A stretch of 64,000 nt of DNA from Euborellia annulipes (lineage: Eukaryota > Arthropoda > Insecta > Dermaptera > Anisolabididae): NCBI GenBank assembly GCA_023213315.1, contig JAKCPI010025220.1:40232-104231 (forward strand). Direction: 5' to 3'. The position numbers and the translations under genes are program-made. How positions within the stretch are numbered: the stretch's first letter is position 1; every line of letters begins with the position of its first letter. Below the pieces are notes generated by a model. The model did no database searches and was not told where the DNA came from. It worked only from the letters and a program-made list of their open reading frames with translations. This document shows positions 14,739 through 23,527 of the stretch, one piece after another.

Positions 14739-15483
14739 AACACTCTTTATTTAGGAACGTTTCGGCCATGGACCCAGGCAGTCCGATGATTTTATTTAAG
14801 CCAATTGGATACCAAATGGCTTAAATAAGAATGCCTGGACCCCATATATGTATATTAATTTAATAACGGATATCGTAAAAAGTCTTATATGGCCTGAGTT
14901 GCCGAAAAGACTGTGTGAATGTGTGTGTGAGTGCGAGTGTGAATGAGAAAAAAGTGTGAGTGTTTAAAAAAAAAAAAAAAAAATTTTAGTTCTACTTCTT
15001 AAATTCTAATATATCAGCGGAAACTATTGAAAAATATATGTCGACACAAAAAATTTGGTGTGACAAGCACAGAACACAACCCTTAATTATCTTAAGTAAG
15101 AGAAAGTTGTGTGCTGTGCGACCAGGCACACCAGGTTTATCGTTTTTTTTTTCACTTCTATTTGATTACACGCTGCACAATAAATCAACTTGATTTTTTC
15201 TATGACTTCCTGTTCAAATTAGAATTGTTAATATAGAAATACTAAGAGATTTTCTACATTTTATTTTATAAAAGTATATTAAGTTGTATTGTTTAAATGG
15301 TTAAGTGCATCAAAGATTACTTTTCAGAAAGATCATTTCTTCTACTTAATAATAGTCGACCCCATAGTTTGCTATGAAGTACAAGAGTTGCGTTGTATAC
15401 CAAGGGTCGAGAGTTCGGATCCCAGCCAGTCCGATGATTTTATTTAAGCCATTTGCCATTTGGATACCTTAAAAGAGAGACCC

Positions 15484-15523
<40 letters not shown>

Positions 15524-18500
15524 TAATAACGGTTAACGTATAAAGTCTTATATGGCCTAAGTTGCCGAAAAGACTGTGTGTGTGAATGGGAAATACAAGA
15601 GTAAAGTGTGCTTCAAACAATTTTGAGGGCAAAATGAGAATATACATTTTAAAAAGCATCTAAAAAATAATTGAATTATGAATTTCAATCAAAATCGTTA
15701 GAGTGAATTTTGAAAAAATCGGAAAAAATCAGTAAAATACTAATATTCTTTGGACAATTAGAATGATAGACAGGAATAGAGGATGCCAGCCAAAAGGTGA
15801 GCCTCTATCGAATAAAAATCTCCATACAGAAGACGTTTCGGGTTTAATTAAATAAATCCATCATCAGTTCTTAAAGAGCTGAAACGAGCATAAATAATAA
15901 TTGTAAAACAACAACATAAAATATTTCTTAAATTATAAAAAAACATCAGTTCTTACATTAGTGTATTCTGAGAATATATAAAAAAATTATAGGTTATGTA
16001 AGAAAAAAATATTGGTTCCCCCTTAGAGCCCCCCCAATAGACCGATGTTTACCAAAAGCTTTTCAGTTCTTGATCTTTATCTCTAGTTTATGTGTACAAA
16101 ATTTCAAAACAATTGAACAAACAATTTTTGAGTTTTCGTTGACGAAAAAAAATTACCAGACACACACACACACACAGATACACAAACATCATTCCAAAAA
16201 CTACTTAAATGTATTCAGGGGACCTCAAAACGCATTTTGTCAGCTTCAGAAAAATTTCGATTTTTTTTTACGATTACATTAACTTTACCTGTCCAAACTA
16301 CGGTGGATGGGCAAAGTTAAAAGTGTCTCAAGTCAAATACACTTGTTCATATATAATATATTGTACAATAATAATGTATACTAATAAATAGGTTATGTTA
16401 AAGGACCATAAATAAATTACCTAATGTGCACAAAGTTTTATTTATTTAAAAAAAATTATTTAAGGTTAATTCAGCCAAGGAAGTTTTTTAACTTTACCTA
16501 TCAACCGTAGGTAGGATGTCTGTGTATCTGTGTGTGGTAATTTTTCGTCAACGAAAACTCGAAAACTCAAAAACTATTTGTTCAACTGTTTTGAAATTTT
16601 GCACACATAAACTAGAGGTACAGGCCAAGAACTGAAAAGCTTTTGGTAAACATCGGGCCATTAGGGAGAGCTCTCGGGGGAGGGGATTAATATTTTTTTC
16701 TTGAATAGTGGGTGGCGAAGTTGTGCGTTCGGCTTAGTCCGACGCTTTATTTTATTTAGAAACGTTAAAGCTTATTTGGAAAAAAGTAAAATTTTTTATT
16801 ATATAGTTTTTTTTTTTATCTAAACATGAATACCTGTATAAATATTTCCTTTGGTTTTAGATGCAAGTAAACCTACCACAAGAATCAAGAGGGGACTATA
16901 TGCATTATCAACAACATCATAATCAGGATATTTATCATCATCAACGTTTCCATCAAGCTGAACACAGAAGTCAAAGTGGTCATCATTCTTATCAACAATA
17001 TCATCAGAAATTTTACACAGCAAATCCATATATTTATGACCAAGGAGGAGAATATCAGGGGGGATTAGTTCAGGAACATGAACCGATACACCAACAGTAT
17101 GAACAAGAAGGATTAGAACAGCAACATTATGAGCAGAGGAAAAATTTACTCCAAGAGTTGGAAAAATTGAACAGACAAAACCAAGAAATCGCACAAACTC
17201 AAGAGCTAGAACAAATGAATAAACAAAATCAAGAGCAGGGACTTGAACAATGGAAACAACAAGAGCAAGGAAAAGAATTGGAACAAGTGAATCAACAAAA
17301 CCATGAACAGGAGTTTGAACAATTACATCAAAAAAATGAAGACCATGGTCTTGAACAATTAAATCAACAAAAACATGATCAGGAACTTGAACAATTGCAT
17401 CAACAAAATGAAGACCAAGGCCTTGAAAAAATGAATCAAGAAAATCAAGAGCAAGGACTCGAACAATGGAAACAACAAGAGCAAGGAAAAGAATTAGAAC
17501 AAATGAATCAACAAAAGAATGATCAGGAACTTGAACAATTACAGCAACAAAATGAAGACCAAGGCCTTGAACAAATGACTCAACAAAATCAAGAGCAAGG
17601 ACTTGAACAATGGAAACAACAAGAGCAAGGAAAAGAATTAGAACAATTGAATCAACAAAAGAATGAACAGGAACTTGAACAATTGCATCAAAAAAATGAA
17701 GACCATGGTCTTGAACAATTAAATCAACAAAAACATGATCAGGAACTTGAACAATTGCATCAACAAAATGAAGACCAAGGCCTTGAACAAATGACTCAAC
17801 AAAATCAAGAGCAAGGACTTGAACAATGGAAACAACAAGAGCAAGGAAAAGAATTAGAACAATTAAATCAACAAAAGAATGATCAGGAACTTGAACAATT
17901 ACAGCAACAAAATGAAGACCAAGGACTTGAACAAATGACTCAACAAAATCAAGAGCAAGGACTTGAACAATGGAAACAACAAGAGCAAGGAAAAGAATTA
18001 GAACAATTGAATCAACAAAAGAATGAACAGGAACTTGAACAATTGCATCAACAAAATGAAGACCAAGGCCTTGAACAAATGACTCAACAAAATCAAGAGC
18101 AAGGACTTGAACAATGGAAACAACAAGAGCAAGGAAAGGAATTAGAACAATTGAATCAACAAAAGAATGAACAGGAACTTGAACAATTGCATCAACAAAA
18201 TGAAGGCCAAGGTCTTGAACAAATGAATCAACAAAATGAAGACCAAGGACTTGAACAATGGAAAGAGCAGGAGCAAGGAAAAGAATTAGAACAATTAAAT
18301 CAACAAAAGAATGATCAGGAACTTGAACAATTACAGCAACAAAATGAAGACCAAGGACTTGAACAATGGAAACAGCAGGAGCAAGGAAAAGAATTAGAAC
18401 AATTGAATCAGCAAAATAATGAACAGGAACTTGAACAAATGCATCAAAAAAATGAAGACCAAGGGCTTGAACAATGGCAACAATATGAACATGGAAAAGA

Positions 18501-21500
18501 ATTAGAACAAATTCATCAACAAAATGAAGATCAAGGTTTGGAACAACAAAATCAAGAACAAGGACAACTAAATCAACAAAATGATGATGAAGTGATAGAA
18601 CTACATGCGAGTGCAAAATTACAAGAAGATATTAATGAACTTCATGATAATCAAAAAAAAAGGAAAGAGGAAATTGATCATTTGAAGGAATCTGCTAAAT
18701 ACGATACAGATTTAATTCAAACATTGGAACAAAATAATGAAAATAATGACCAGAAACTTGAAATTTTGAATAATCAACAAATCGAAGAATTATCTCACAT
18801 GGATCAGATGATTGTACAAATATTAACAGAGCTAAAAGATCTTGAACAAAATATAGATACTTTGAATAAATCGGCTATTGAAAAAGAACATATGGAATTA
18901 GAACAAAATCAACAAGTACAACAAGAAATTCGACAAAGTTTTGATCAAGAGTCACAACAATTAAATGAACTGAAATCCATGAAGGAGGATAATGTTCAAC
19001 AATTAGAACAGATAAATGTGGACCAAATGAACACTAAAAGTGATCAAACAATTCAACAATTGATTCAAGAATCTCAACAATTAGATCAAGTAGTTCAGCA
19101 AACTCATCAAGAAGTAGATGAAATTCAAAGATTGATTCAACAAGTAAGAAATGAAGAACAATCATTTGATATTTTACAACAACATGTTGAAAAATATTTT
19201 AATGAAGAGGATAAAGGCCAGCAAATTAATCAAGAATTTGATCAAGGAATAGAACAACAACATCAAAGGAAATTCGAAGATCTCGGACAAACAAGATCTC
19301 AAATTCCTGTACAAGAGCATCATGATATTGATAAGGAAAAAATTGTAGAAGCAACTGCACATTATCCAAAACAAATCGATACACCACCTCAAGAGAATAA
19401 AGTTCGTTCATGGTTCAATAATCTCGGAAAAAGTATCCAAAACAAATATGCAAGTGCAAAGGAAAAAACACATGAATGGGCTAATAAATTAAAAGAGAAA
19501 ATGGGTTGAAACATGTATATATATAATAAGTAAATGTATTTACTATTATTATTACTGTATTTATTATATATCTTTAAAATTTCCTATATTAGGTATTAAA
19601 TTAAATCAGTAAATAAAATTTATTTGTAATACAATATATATATATATATATATGTGTATTTAATAAATAATATACGTCTCCAAGTTAAACTGAGTGGCAT
19701 TTGTTGTTTGACCTTAAAGATCTTTGCTTATCATCTTTTCTTTTAAATTCCTGTACAAAGTGGCTCGCTCTTCTAATTGTCACCTTCCTCCTCCACTATC
19801 TCAAAAAGATTAATCCCTACCAAACAGGGAAGCCAGTCCGTAAATAAAAATTTGGATTACCCTCTTGTGTGAACGAGGTCTGATGGTCTTATGAATGTTA
19901 TAATGTTTGCAGATTATATCTTGAGTTTCTTGTGAAGAATAAGAAATTTTGTGCCTTTAAAATATTAGGATTAAATTGATTTGAAAAAAAAACTTCAACT
20001 TTTTGGTTTTTCTTCCTTCCTAGTTCTTCTATAAATGTCAGCTTCGTTTTGACGTTTTACACGTAAAAAAATTTTCAACATTAAATTAAATTACAAATAA
20101 TTAAAGTACTCTCTTATGCGAAGACCAACTGACTGATCCAAGGGGAGAAAAATCTTTATAATATGAAATATACTAAAAATTTCGTCTTTAAATCAGATTA
20201 CTTGAATTAAAAGGGGTAACCATGAAACAAATTCTTAATGCAATATGAAATGGAGTCAATTGAAAAAACACAGATTAAATTATACATATAGAAACACTTC
20301 TAGGATTAATTTTTATGAACCGATGAAATCAACCAAAACAGATCACAAAATTCAGGACACCCAAACATCTCTTCCAGGATCTCAAATACAAACCCAAACC
20401 TCAGATATTCATTGACCATATTTGGAGACTGGCAAGATTGTGACCCAGAAAGCAAACCATAATCACTTCACCCTACCTATTTGTTAAGGCTCGAAAAGGT
20501 GAGTAAAAAGGCGAATATACTTATAAAATACTGTATATATACCATTATATATATATATATATATATCAATTAATAAAGTGAGAGAAGACAAGTATAAAAT
20601 TTGAATCACAATCTTTAGTGGTTACTTGCCAATTTTATGTTTGAAATCGAGGTGTTGTCGTTGAATTAAAACAAAATCTTACTCAATCTTGTTGATTTTA
20701 TTTAGGCTAAGAACAAGAAGGAGTTTCGGTCTGTACCAGGGACATCAGGGCATGGTTACAAAAAAAAAAAAAATATATAAAAGAAAAAATTTTAAATCAT
20801 TACTTCCGACTGTTGATAATCTTAGTCGGAAATAATGATTTATATAAAGTTTGGAGGGAAAGTGGTGTAGGTTTTCCGTGAAATATATTTATAGGTAAAA
20901 ATTATTTAGAATATGTGAGGTTTCACTAAGTTGTAAATGAAAGAAATATTGAATTTCAAACTCGATATATTTCGGGCTATTAACCCATCTTCAGTTACAT
21001 GTATGCACTCCTGAAGATGGGTTAATAGCCCGAAATATATCGAGTTAGAAATTCAATATTTCTTTCATTTACAACTTAGTGAAACCTCACATATTCTAAA
21101 TAATTTTTACTGATTTATATAAATTTTATTTTTGTATATATGCCTTGATAAATAAATAAATTTATTACGACCCGCTGAGAGGCACCAGTCCTCGGTGGCT
21201 AGGTCCAACAAACACAATACAAATTAAATACAATAACAAATACAACAAAACAAAACAAAAGGAAAATTTTTTAGAAATGTATGCCCATTAACAATCAACA
21301 TGTTCATGCATTTCCATCGAAAGAAATAAAAAAAACAATTATCAAAAAATTTGCGCAAGCCACGAGACCAGGAATAAACGTCGCATTAGCCTTCCCGACA
21401 TTCGCCTTAAGCTGTTAAGGAAAACCTGGCCAAAACCTTAACAAAGATGGTATGACCTCTCTACCTGAACTATTCTCTGCAATCAAGAACTAAATAAAAA

Positions 21501-22207
21501 TTTCACACCACTAGCACATTAGGACTTGACAAAAGTTATTATAGATTTAATCATAGGGGGCAGAGGACTATAATCCCAAGTTTTGACAGGCAAACTGTTC
21601 CAAAAATAAATTCCAGATCCTAAAAACGATGCATAATGGATGGCATAGTCCGAAACTGATTCTTGTACTCGGTTGGCCTAAATAAAAACAAGATTGAATA
21701 AAATTTTGTTTTAATTTAACGACAACACCTCGATTTCAAATATAAAATTGGCAAGTAACCACTAAAGATTGTGATTCAAATATATATATATATCCTTTAA
21801 TTATATTCTCTTGTTAAGAGATAAAATTGAGTTGTCATGTGAAAAAATATTAGTACTTTTTATAAAAATAAAAATGCTTAAAATCTAAAATTATTTTATA
21901 ATAATAAATAATTCAAAATAATTTAAGAAACTGAAGAAGCCCTTCTATATCTATTATTTTTCATTTTTGGCGATTATCAATAAGTATACGGTATATTAAT
22001 ATTTCAATCAAATGTTAATATATATAAATTTAAAAAAAAATAATAATAAAACTTACTTCTGAAAGGCTCTTGAAGAAATTTATAAATTTATTTTCTTGAG
22101 AGGTATCTGAAAATAAAGAAATGAAAAATTAAATATTTTTAATATTTAACAAATAAGAAATGTATTTACATACCAAGATTTAATTGCTGAAGAGATTGAA
22201 CAGCCAT
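1677..22207 (-). CDS. MSH2: DNA mismatch repair protein MSH2, N-terminal part (gene runs off left edge)
   Basis: MutS-homologue subunit of MutS-alpha/beta, which recognises mismatches and small loops in nuclear DNA. Ten coding exons, all with GT-AG borders and matching phase: 22174-22207, 22057-22106, 10194-10317, 9896-10125, 9657-9830, 8581-8805, 4544-4753, 3145-3320, 1875-2098, 1677-1810 (1,581 nt, 527 codons). The start [11 protein letters not shown] resembles animal MSH2 starts. Diagnostic stretches are [20 protein letters not shown] (mismatch-binding domain), YRIEVY and [15 protein letters not shown], then [20 protein letters not shown] and MPDLQAF...LQDCYR (lever/core). The last visible exon ends in [10 protein letters not shown] followed by a donor, near residue 528 of the human protein, so the clamp end, Walker ATPase and helix-turn-helix are not in the window. 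Intron 2 is about 11.7 kb and hosts an opposite-strand gene. Positions 1-1676 hold no recognisable further exon. The family call is very secure; single exon edges are hand-set. Confidence 0.95.
2197..2364. mobile_element. Tc1-like miniature element in MSH2 intron 8
   Basis: About 35-bp inverted ends (CACAATTAAGTCCCCACCT) with outer CAATGAGCG / CAGTGATCG, bounded by TA on both sides (2195-2196, 2365-2366), as for Tc1/mariner. 168 bp, non-coding. Confidence 0.7.
3564..4150. mobile_element. pogo/Tigger-like miniature element in MSH2 intron 7
   Basis: Terminal CAGTCGACTCTTGATAACTC is mirrored by the right end (inverse complement CAGTCGACTCTCGATAATTC), with TA at both borders. 587 bp, non-coding. 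It is interrupted by a SINE at about 3745-3923, so the SINE is younger. Confidence 0.75.
3745..3923 (+). mobile_element. tRNA-derived SINE, family 1, near full length
   Basis: The head has pol III box-like parts (GGCTCGGTTGTAGAG and GGGATCGCATCCCGG). The body has AATTTATTTCATTTGAATTG, then the family tag GGGGTCTAAATGGCCTCAGA followed by TGCCGTAAAAGACCTTAAA and an A-rich tail. Nested in the pogo-like element. Confidence 0.75.
5276..5720. repeat. Foldback element with mariner-type transposase remnant
   Basis: Arms of roughly 100 bp (including AACTCCGGTAAGATGGCGTC and its mirror) close around a spacer of about 210 bp. The spacer carries a dead transposase fragment. Confidence 0.65.
5400..5560 (-). 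pseudogene. mariner-family transposase fragment with in-frame stop
   Basis: Minus-strand translation reads [20 protein letters not shown], stop, [18 protein letters not shown]. [17 protein letters not shown] is the hallmark around the second catalytic aspartate of mariner/Tc transposases; the Trp codon is a stop here. Non-functional. Confidence 0.7.
6482..7975. repeat. Long inverted-repeat element (family A), MSH2 intron 6
   Basis: The left arm (6482-6795, starting AGAGAGAAAGTATTGGATTC, with ATTCGATGTCGAGATTTTGA) recurs inverted at about 7665-7975. A 25-40 bp AGTTGTGTGCTGTGCGACCA-type motif sits inside each side (6805-6835, 7362-7445). No coding potential seen. Related fragments occur at 11290-11480, 11690-11880, 14341-14570, 46745-46865 and 55760-56150. 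Confidence 0.65.
8877..8903 (+). ncRNA. Hammerhead-ribozyme-like core
   Basis: CTGAAGA (8877-8883) fits the CUGANGA core. A perfect five-base stem follows (GACAC...GTGTC), then CGAAA. Flanking stems I and III cannot be judged by eye. It lies at the end of a dispersed repeat (8870-9030), a relative of which is at 60165-60350. Confidence 0.55.
8945..9030 (-). repeat. Dispersed repeat shared with 60165-60350
   Basis: TTTAATTCTCCTATTAAAAC and ACTAGAGCCAACGGTTAC here match, inverted, the sequence at about 60165-60230 in BMS1 intron 12. This shows a common mobile family. Confidence 0.6.
11290..11480 (-). repeat. Family A repeat fragment
   Basis: Carries the family A segments AGTACTAGTACT and TTTTGTTCAAAAGCTTCG ... 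CTCCTAGCTCTTTTCGTTC. It is interrupted on the right by the damaged low-complexity tract; the family resumes at about 11690. Confidence 0.55.
11460..11690. other. Low-complexity G/C/A/T homopolymer tract, probable assembly damage
   Basis: A succession of long G, C, A and T runs breaks a repeat whose two flanks otherwise join: TTCGTTCTTGAGATA on the left and TTGAGATATTTTGTTC on the right. This suggests poorly resolved sequence, not biology. Confidence 0.6.
11690..11880 (-). repeat. Family A repeat fragment, continuation
   Basis: GACATCGAATTTTTG...CAATACTTTCTCT, followed by a (TA)-rich spacer and a mirrored AGAGAAAGTA, is the usual end of family A. Confidence 0.55.
12014..12041 (+). ncRNA. Hammerhead-ribozyme-like core, perfect core match
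   Basis: CTGATGA (12014-12020), stem GGTCA...TGACC, then CGAAAC. The core residues and stem II fit the hammerhead consensus exactly. It lies in MSH2 intron 2 upstream of the nested gene. Catalysis also needs stems I and III plus a cleavage site, which I could not confirm. Confidence 0.6.
12384..12575 (+). mobile_element. tRNA-derived SINE, family 1
   Basis: The head contains GGTCCCGGGTTCGCTTCCTG (B-box like). The body AATTTATTTCATTTGAATTG and the tag GATGCCGAAAAAGACCTTAA are followed by an A-tail. Confidence 0.75.
13113..13145 (+). promoter_or_regulatory. Candidate initiator and non-coding first exon of the nested gene
   Basis: A TCAGT motif (arthropod-type initiator) at 13113-13117 is followed 30 nt later by a donor (CAC|GTATGT at 13146). 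A matching acceptor, TTTTAG at 13745-13750, lies 10 nt before the start codon. This gives a plausible short 5'UTR exon, but it is inferred from consensus only. Confidence 0.35.
13335..13472 (-). mobile_element. tRNA-derived SINE, family 1, minus strand
   Basis: Begins with the mirrored tag AAGGTCTTTTTCGGCATCTG, then the TTTAGACCCCGTCTC body and a B-box-like TGCGAATCC part. It lies between the proposed non-coding exon and exon 1 of the nested gene. Confidence 0.7.
13761..19509 (+). CDS. Secreted Gln/Glu-rich repeat protein, nested inside MSH2 intron 2
   Basis: Two coding exons: 13761-13847 (29 codons) and 16861-19509 (882 codons plus stop), phase 0. The donor is GAG|GTAGGT and the acceptor TTTTAG; predicted length is 911 aa. 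Exon 1 encodes a clear signal peptide ([15 protein letters not shown], cleavage before PYGG), so the protein should enter the secretory path. The mature N-terminus (about 30-125) is rich in Gln, His and Tyr. From about nt 17239 to 18590 it is built of a 12-residue unit with the pattern xLEQxxQQxxxQ, stacked into blocks of 36, 48 and 72 residues; nine blocks begin GLEQW. The last ~300 residues are non-repetitive, still charged and Gln-rich, and likely coiled coil. The tail ([20 protein letters not shown]) looks like an amphipathic helix. There are no cysteines in the repeats. It could be an extracellular fibre, cement, egg-coat or silk-like component, but that is only a guess from composition. 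I recognise no family. Confidence 0.85.
14341..14570 (+). repeat. Family A repeat fragment
   Basis: Contains GAACGAAGAGCTAGAAAGTT, CCTGGGACGTGACACGAAGC and TTTGATTTTCTCGAAATTCG, all family A segments, within the intron of the nested gene. Confidence 0.55.
14765..14985 (+). mobile_element. SINE, family 2 (truncated head)
   Basis: Body CAGGCAGTCCGATGATTTTA and ATTTAAGCCAATTGGATACC, then TGGCCTGAGTTGCCGAAAAG, a (GTGTGAATGAGT)-type tail and an A-run. Same family as the full copy at 50567-50840. Confidence 0.7.
15050..15140. repeat. Short palindromic repeat (TGTGCTGTGCGACCAG family)
   Basis: TCTGGTGTGAC-like and AGAAAGTTGTGTGCTGTGCG motifs in mirror arrangement. The same motif is seen near 6805, 7362, 8275, 25690, 47345, 55760 and 56050, usually at ends of family A pieces. 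Confidence 0.5.
15355..15600 (+). mobile_element. SINE, family 2, with (TA)n expansion
   Basis: B-box-like GAGAGTTCGGATCCCAG, body CAGTCCGATGATTTTATTTA, a (TA) microsatellite at 15487-15520, and the end TGGCCTAAGTTGCCGAAAAG. Confidence 0.7.
15835..15867 (-). ncRNA. Hammerhead-ribozyme-like core
   Basis: On the minus strand CTGATGA is followed by a stem-loop (GGATTT...AAACCC with imperfect pairing) and CGAAACGTC. It is within the intron of the nested gene. Confidence 0.5.
15985..16330 (+). repeat. Dispersed repeat, family D
   Basis: Contains GATGTTTACCAAAAGCTTTT, a CA-rich stretch, CATTCCAAAAACTACTTAAA and ACATTAACTTTACCTGTCC. Closely related copies are at about 41640-42070 and, inverted, at 16490-16725. 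Confidence 0.6.
16490..16725 (-). repeat. Dispersed repeat, family D, inverted copy
   Basis: Mirror of the copy at 15985-16330 (AACTTTACCTATCAACCGTA ... AAGCTTTTGGTAAACATCGG). Together they flank about 160 bp just upstream of exon 2 of the nested gene. Confidence 0.6.
17239..18590 (+). repeat. Coding tandem repeat, 36-bp unit in higher-order blocks
   Basis: The 36-bp unit encodes xLEQxxQQxxxQ. Nine larger blocks start with GLEQW; their lengths are multiples of 12 codons (36, 48 and 72). Near-identical nucleotide blocks show recent unequal exchange. This lies inside exon 2 of the nested gene. Confidence 0.85.
19612..19617 (+). terminator. Polyadenylation signal of the nested repeat-protein gene
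   Basis: AATAAA about 103 nt after the stop codon at 19507-19509, the first such hexamer in the 3' region. Confidence 0.6.
19620..20580. other. MSH2 intron 2 stretch without a recognised gene
   Basis: AT-rich DNA after the nested gene, with (TA)n runs at 19640-19652 and 20540-20566. A 45-bp segment at 20238-20282 resembles 22290-22342 near the MSH2 start. Nothing else recognised. Confidence 0.5.
20970..20994 (-). ncRNA. Hammerhead-ribozyme-like core (left arm of hairpin)
   Basis: Minus strand: CTGAAGA, stem GGG...CCC, CGAAA. Mirror copy of the motif at 21011-21035. Confidence 0.45.
21011..21035 (+). ncRNA. Hammerhead-ribozyme-like core (right arm of hairpin)
   Basis: CTGAAGA at 21011-21017, stem TGGG...CCCG around TTAATAG, GAAA at 21032-21035. 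Confidence 0.45.
21150..21670 (-). mobile_element. LINE 3' fragment: reverse-transcriptase end and 3'UTR
   Basis: Minus-strand translation at about 21515-21665 gives [20 protein letters not shown] then [10 protein letters not shown] and stop. FWNSLPxxV is typical of the C-terminal end of Jockey/CR1-like LINE proteins. A non-coding tail ends in TAAATAAATAAATT-type repeats. It is 5'-truncated and dead. The 3'UTR recurs near 63370-63470. Confidence 0.65.
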
Positions 22208-22310
22208 TTTTTTTAAATATATCAAATAAACTGTATAAAAATTAAATTATAATGAAAATGATAAAATTAAATCTCTTTGAAGTTAAATATTCTTTGCATG
22301 CAATATGAAA

Positions 22311-22320
22311 TGGCGCCAAG
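22311..22320 (-). promoter_or_regulatory. MSH2: Candidate E2F-like site upstream of MSH2
   Basis: On the minus strand CTTGGCGCCA lies about 105 bp before the MSH2 start codon. It fits the TTGGCGC core of E2F/DP sites, which are common in S-phase and repair genes. A diverged 45-bp copy of the surrounding sequence lies at 20238-20282 in MSH2 intron 2, without the GGCGCC core. Function is inferred. Confidence 0.35.
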
Positions 22321-22571
22321 TGAAAAAGCACAGATTAAAAAAGAGATGAGACATTACAACCAAAAATGTTTTTTTTTTTTTTTTTTTTTTTATAATTATA
22401 AAGAATAAAAAAAAGATATTTTTATAATTAGCCTATATTTTTAATTTAATCATAAAAAATTTTTTTTTTAAATATATGTTTCTGGCACTCGACTAGGAAA
22501 CTAGGATGGGGCACTTTCAGGGAACAAACGTTCTCTTTGGAGAGCAACAAAGGAATGGGGAATAATTGACC

Positions 22572-22822
22572 CAGTGGCGTCATTTCAACTTTTTCTTGGG
22601 GGGGGGGGGCAAACATTTTTTTTTTCTTAAAATTTACTTACAAATGGGTACTCAAATTTGGCCAAAACATATTTAATTTAATTAATTGTTTAATTTTGTA
22701 CAGTTTGTATACTCGTAGATGTATTTTAGAGTATTTTATTTAGAATAATATAAAATTTTATAAAAATCAGAGCCCTTGGGGGGGGGGGGGAATGCCCCCT
22801 CCCCCCCCAAATGACGTCTATG
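22572..22822. mobile_element. hAT-type miniature element in the MSH2-HYOU1 spacer
   Basis: Ends CAGTGGCGTCATTT and AAATGACGTCTATG, flanked by 8-bp AATTGACC / AATTGAGC. Contains G- and C-runs near the ends. A relative is at 40079-40328. Confidence 0.75.
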
Positions 22823-23169
22823 AATTGAGCGCATGTGGTCATTGATAATTAAATATTTTATTAAGTGTGTGTATATTCTATTGAATAAAAATATACATAC
22901 ATGTATATATTAAAATATATAGAAGAAAGAAAAATGTATCCGAACTCCCAAGCCATCTAAATTCGCATATACTATCCCCAATCCCCCCATGGGGATAAAA
23001 GGCTTGAAACTTATTTTATTCTAAATATAATTAAAAACAAAAGTCAAAGTATTAATAACATTAATTTAAAAAAATGTATATTTAATAATAATAAAAATTT
23101 AGTAAAATAAATAAGGAAAAGAAATATTACAAAGCAGGGAAATTCGAATTTAAAAAAAACGCGGTTATT

Positions 23170-23280
23170 TGAACCAATAGGAAGTCGAATGTGAAGCGGG
23201 CAGCCAATCAGAATTCGCCAACTCGCTTTGAAAGCAAAGGGGACGAAGAGGCCAAGGGGGAGCTCACGGCTCACTACAAG
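23170..23280 (+). promoter_or_regulatory. HYOU1: Candidate HYOU1 promoter with two CCAAT boxes
   Basis: A G/C-richer island in AT-rich DNA about 250-350 bp before the HYOU1 start. CCAAT occurs at 23174-23178 and 23204-23208. The second is followed after exactly nine bases by CCAAC, which resembles but does not equal the ER-stress element CCAAT-N9-CCACG. GRP170 genes are known unfolded-protein-response targets, so a degenerate ERSE is plausible. The direction towards MSH2 could also be served. Confidence 0.4.
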
Positions 23281-23406
23281 ACACATGTCATCCTCAAGAT
23301 AAAAACTCAATCACTATCATTTATGTATTAAATACCCTCTAACTTATTCCTTTATTTAATTAATTAAAAAAACCTGTTGTTAAAAAGTTGATACAATTCT
23401 ATTAAG

Positions 23407-23519
23407 GTAATTTCATTTTGTTTTTTATTCTGAAAATGTCATTACAAGCATATTGCAGTATTTTTTTTCAATAAATAATTGATCAATAAAAAAATTTAAA
23501 TTTCTGGTTTTTTTTTTAG
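23407..23519 (+). other. HYOU1: Likely 5'UTR intron of HYOU1
   Basis: Donor AAG|GTAATT at 23407 and acceptor TTTTTTTTAG ending at 23519, 113 bp, leaving 8 nt of leader before ATG. This makes an ordinary cis-spliced non-coding first exon likely. Confidence 0.55.
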
Positions 23520-23527
23520 CATTTACA

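Larger units (their letters stand above)
20894..21114. repeat. Near-perfect hairpin, ~100-bp arms, 16-bp loop
   Basis: Left arm GTAAAAATTATTTAGAATAT ... CCCATCTTCAG; right arm CTGAAGATGGG ... ATATTCTAAATAATTTTTAC. Each arm contains one hammerhead-like core, in opposite orientation. Confidence 0.75.
20590..21790. repeat. Composite inverted-repeat element, about 1.2 kb
   Basis: The left arm (about 20605-20715, with TTTGAATCACAATCTTTAGT) is mirrored at about 21675-21785 (AACCACTAAAGATTGTGATT). The interior contains a second, tighter hairpin (20894-21114) and a LINE 3' fragment (21150-21670), so several insertions are stacked. Confidence 0.65.

Noticed and set aside
16820..18616. 598-codon open frame on the minus strand opposite the nested gene
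   Set aside because: It is a mirror of the repetitive CAA/GAA/AAT codons, which cannot produce stops in that antisense frame. The Val/Leu/Phe/His repeats have no start context or splice support, while the plus strand has a signal peptide and clean splice sites.
23520..23527. Spliced-leader trans-splicing, suggested by acceptors 8-26 nt before several start codons
   Set aside because: For HYOU1 and the nested gene suitable cis donors lie upstream (23407, 13146), so ordinary 5'UTR introns explain the pattern.
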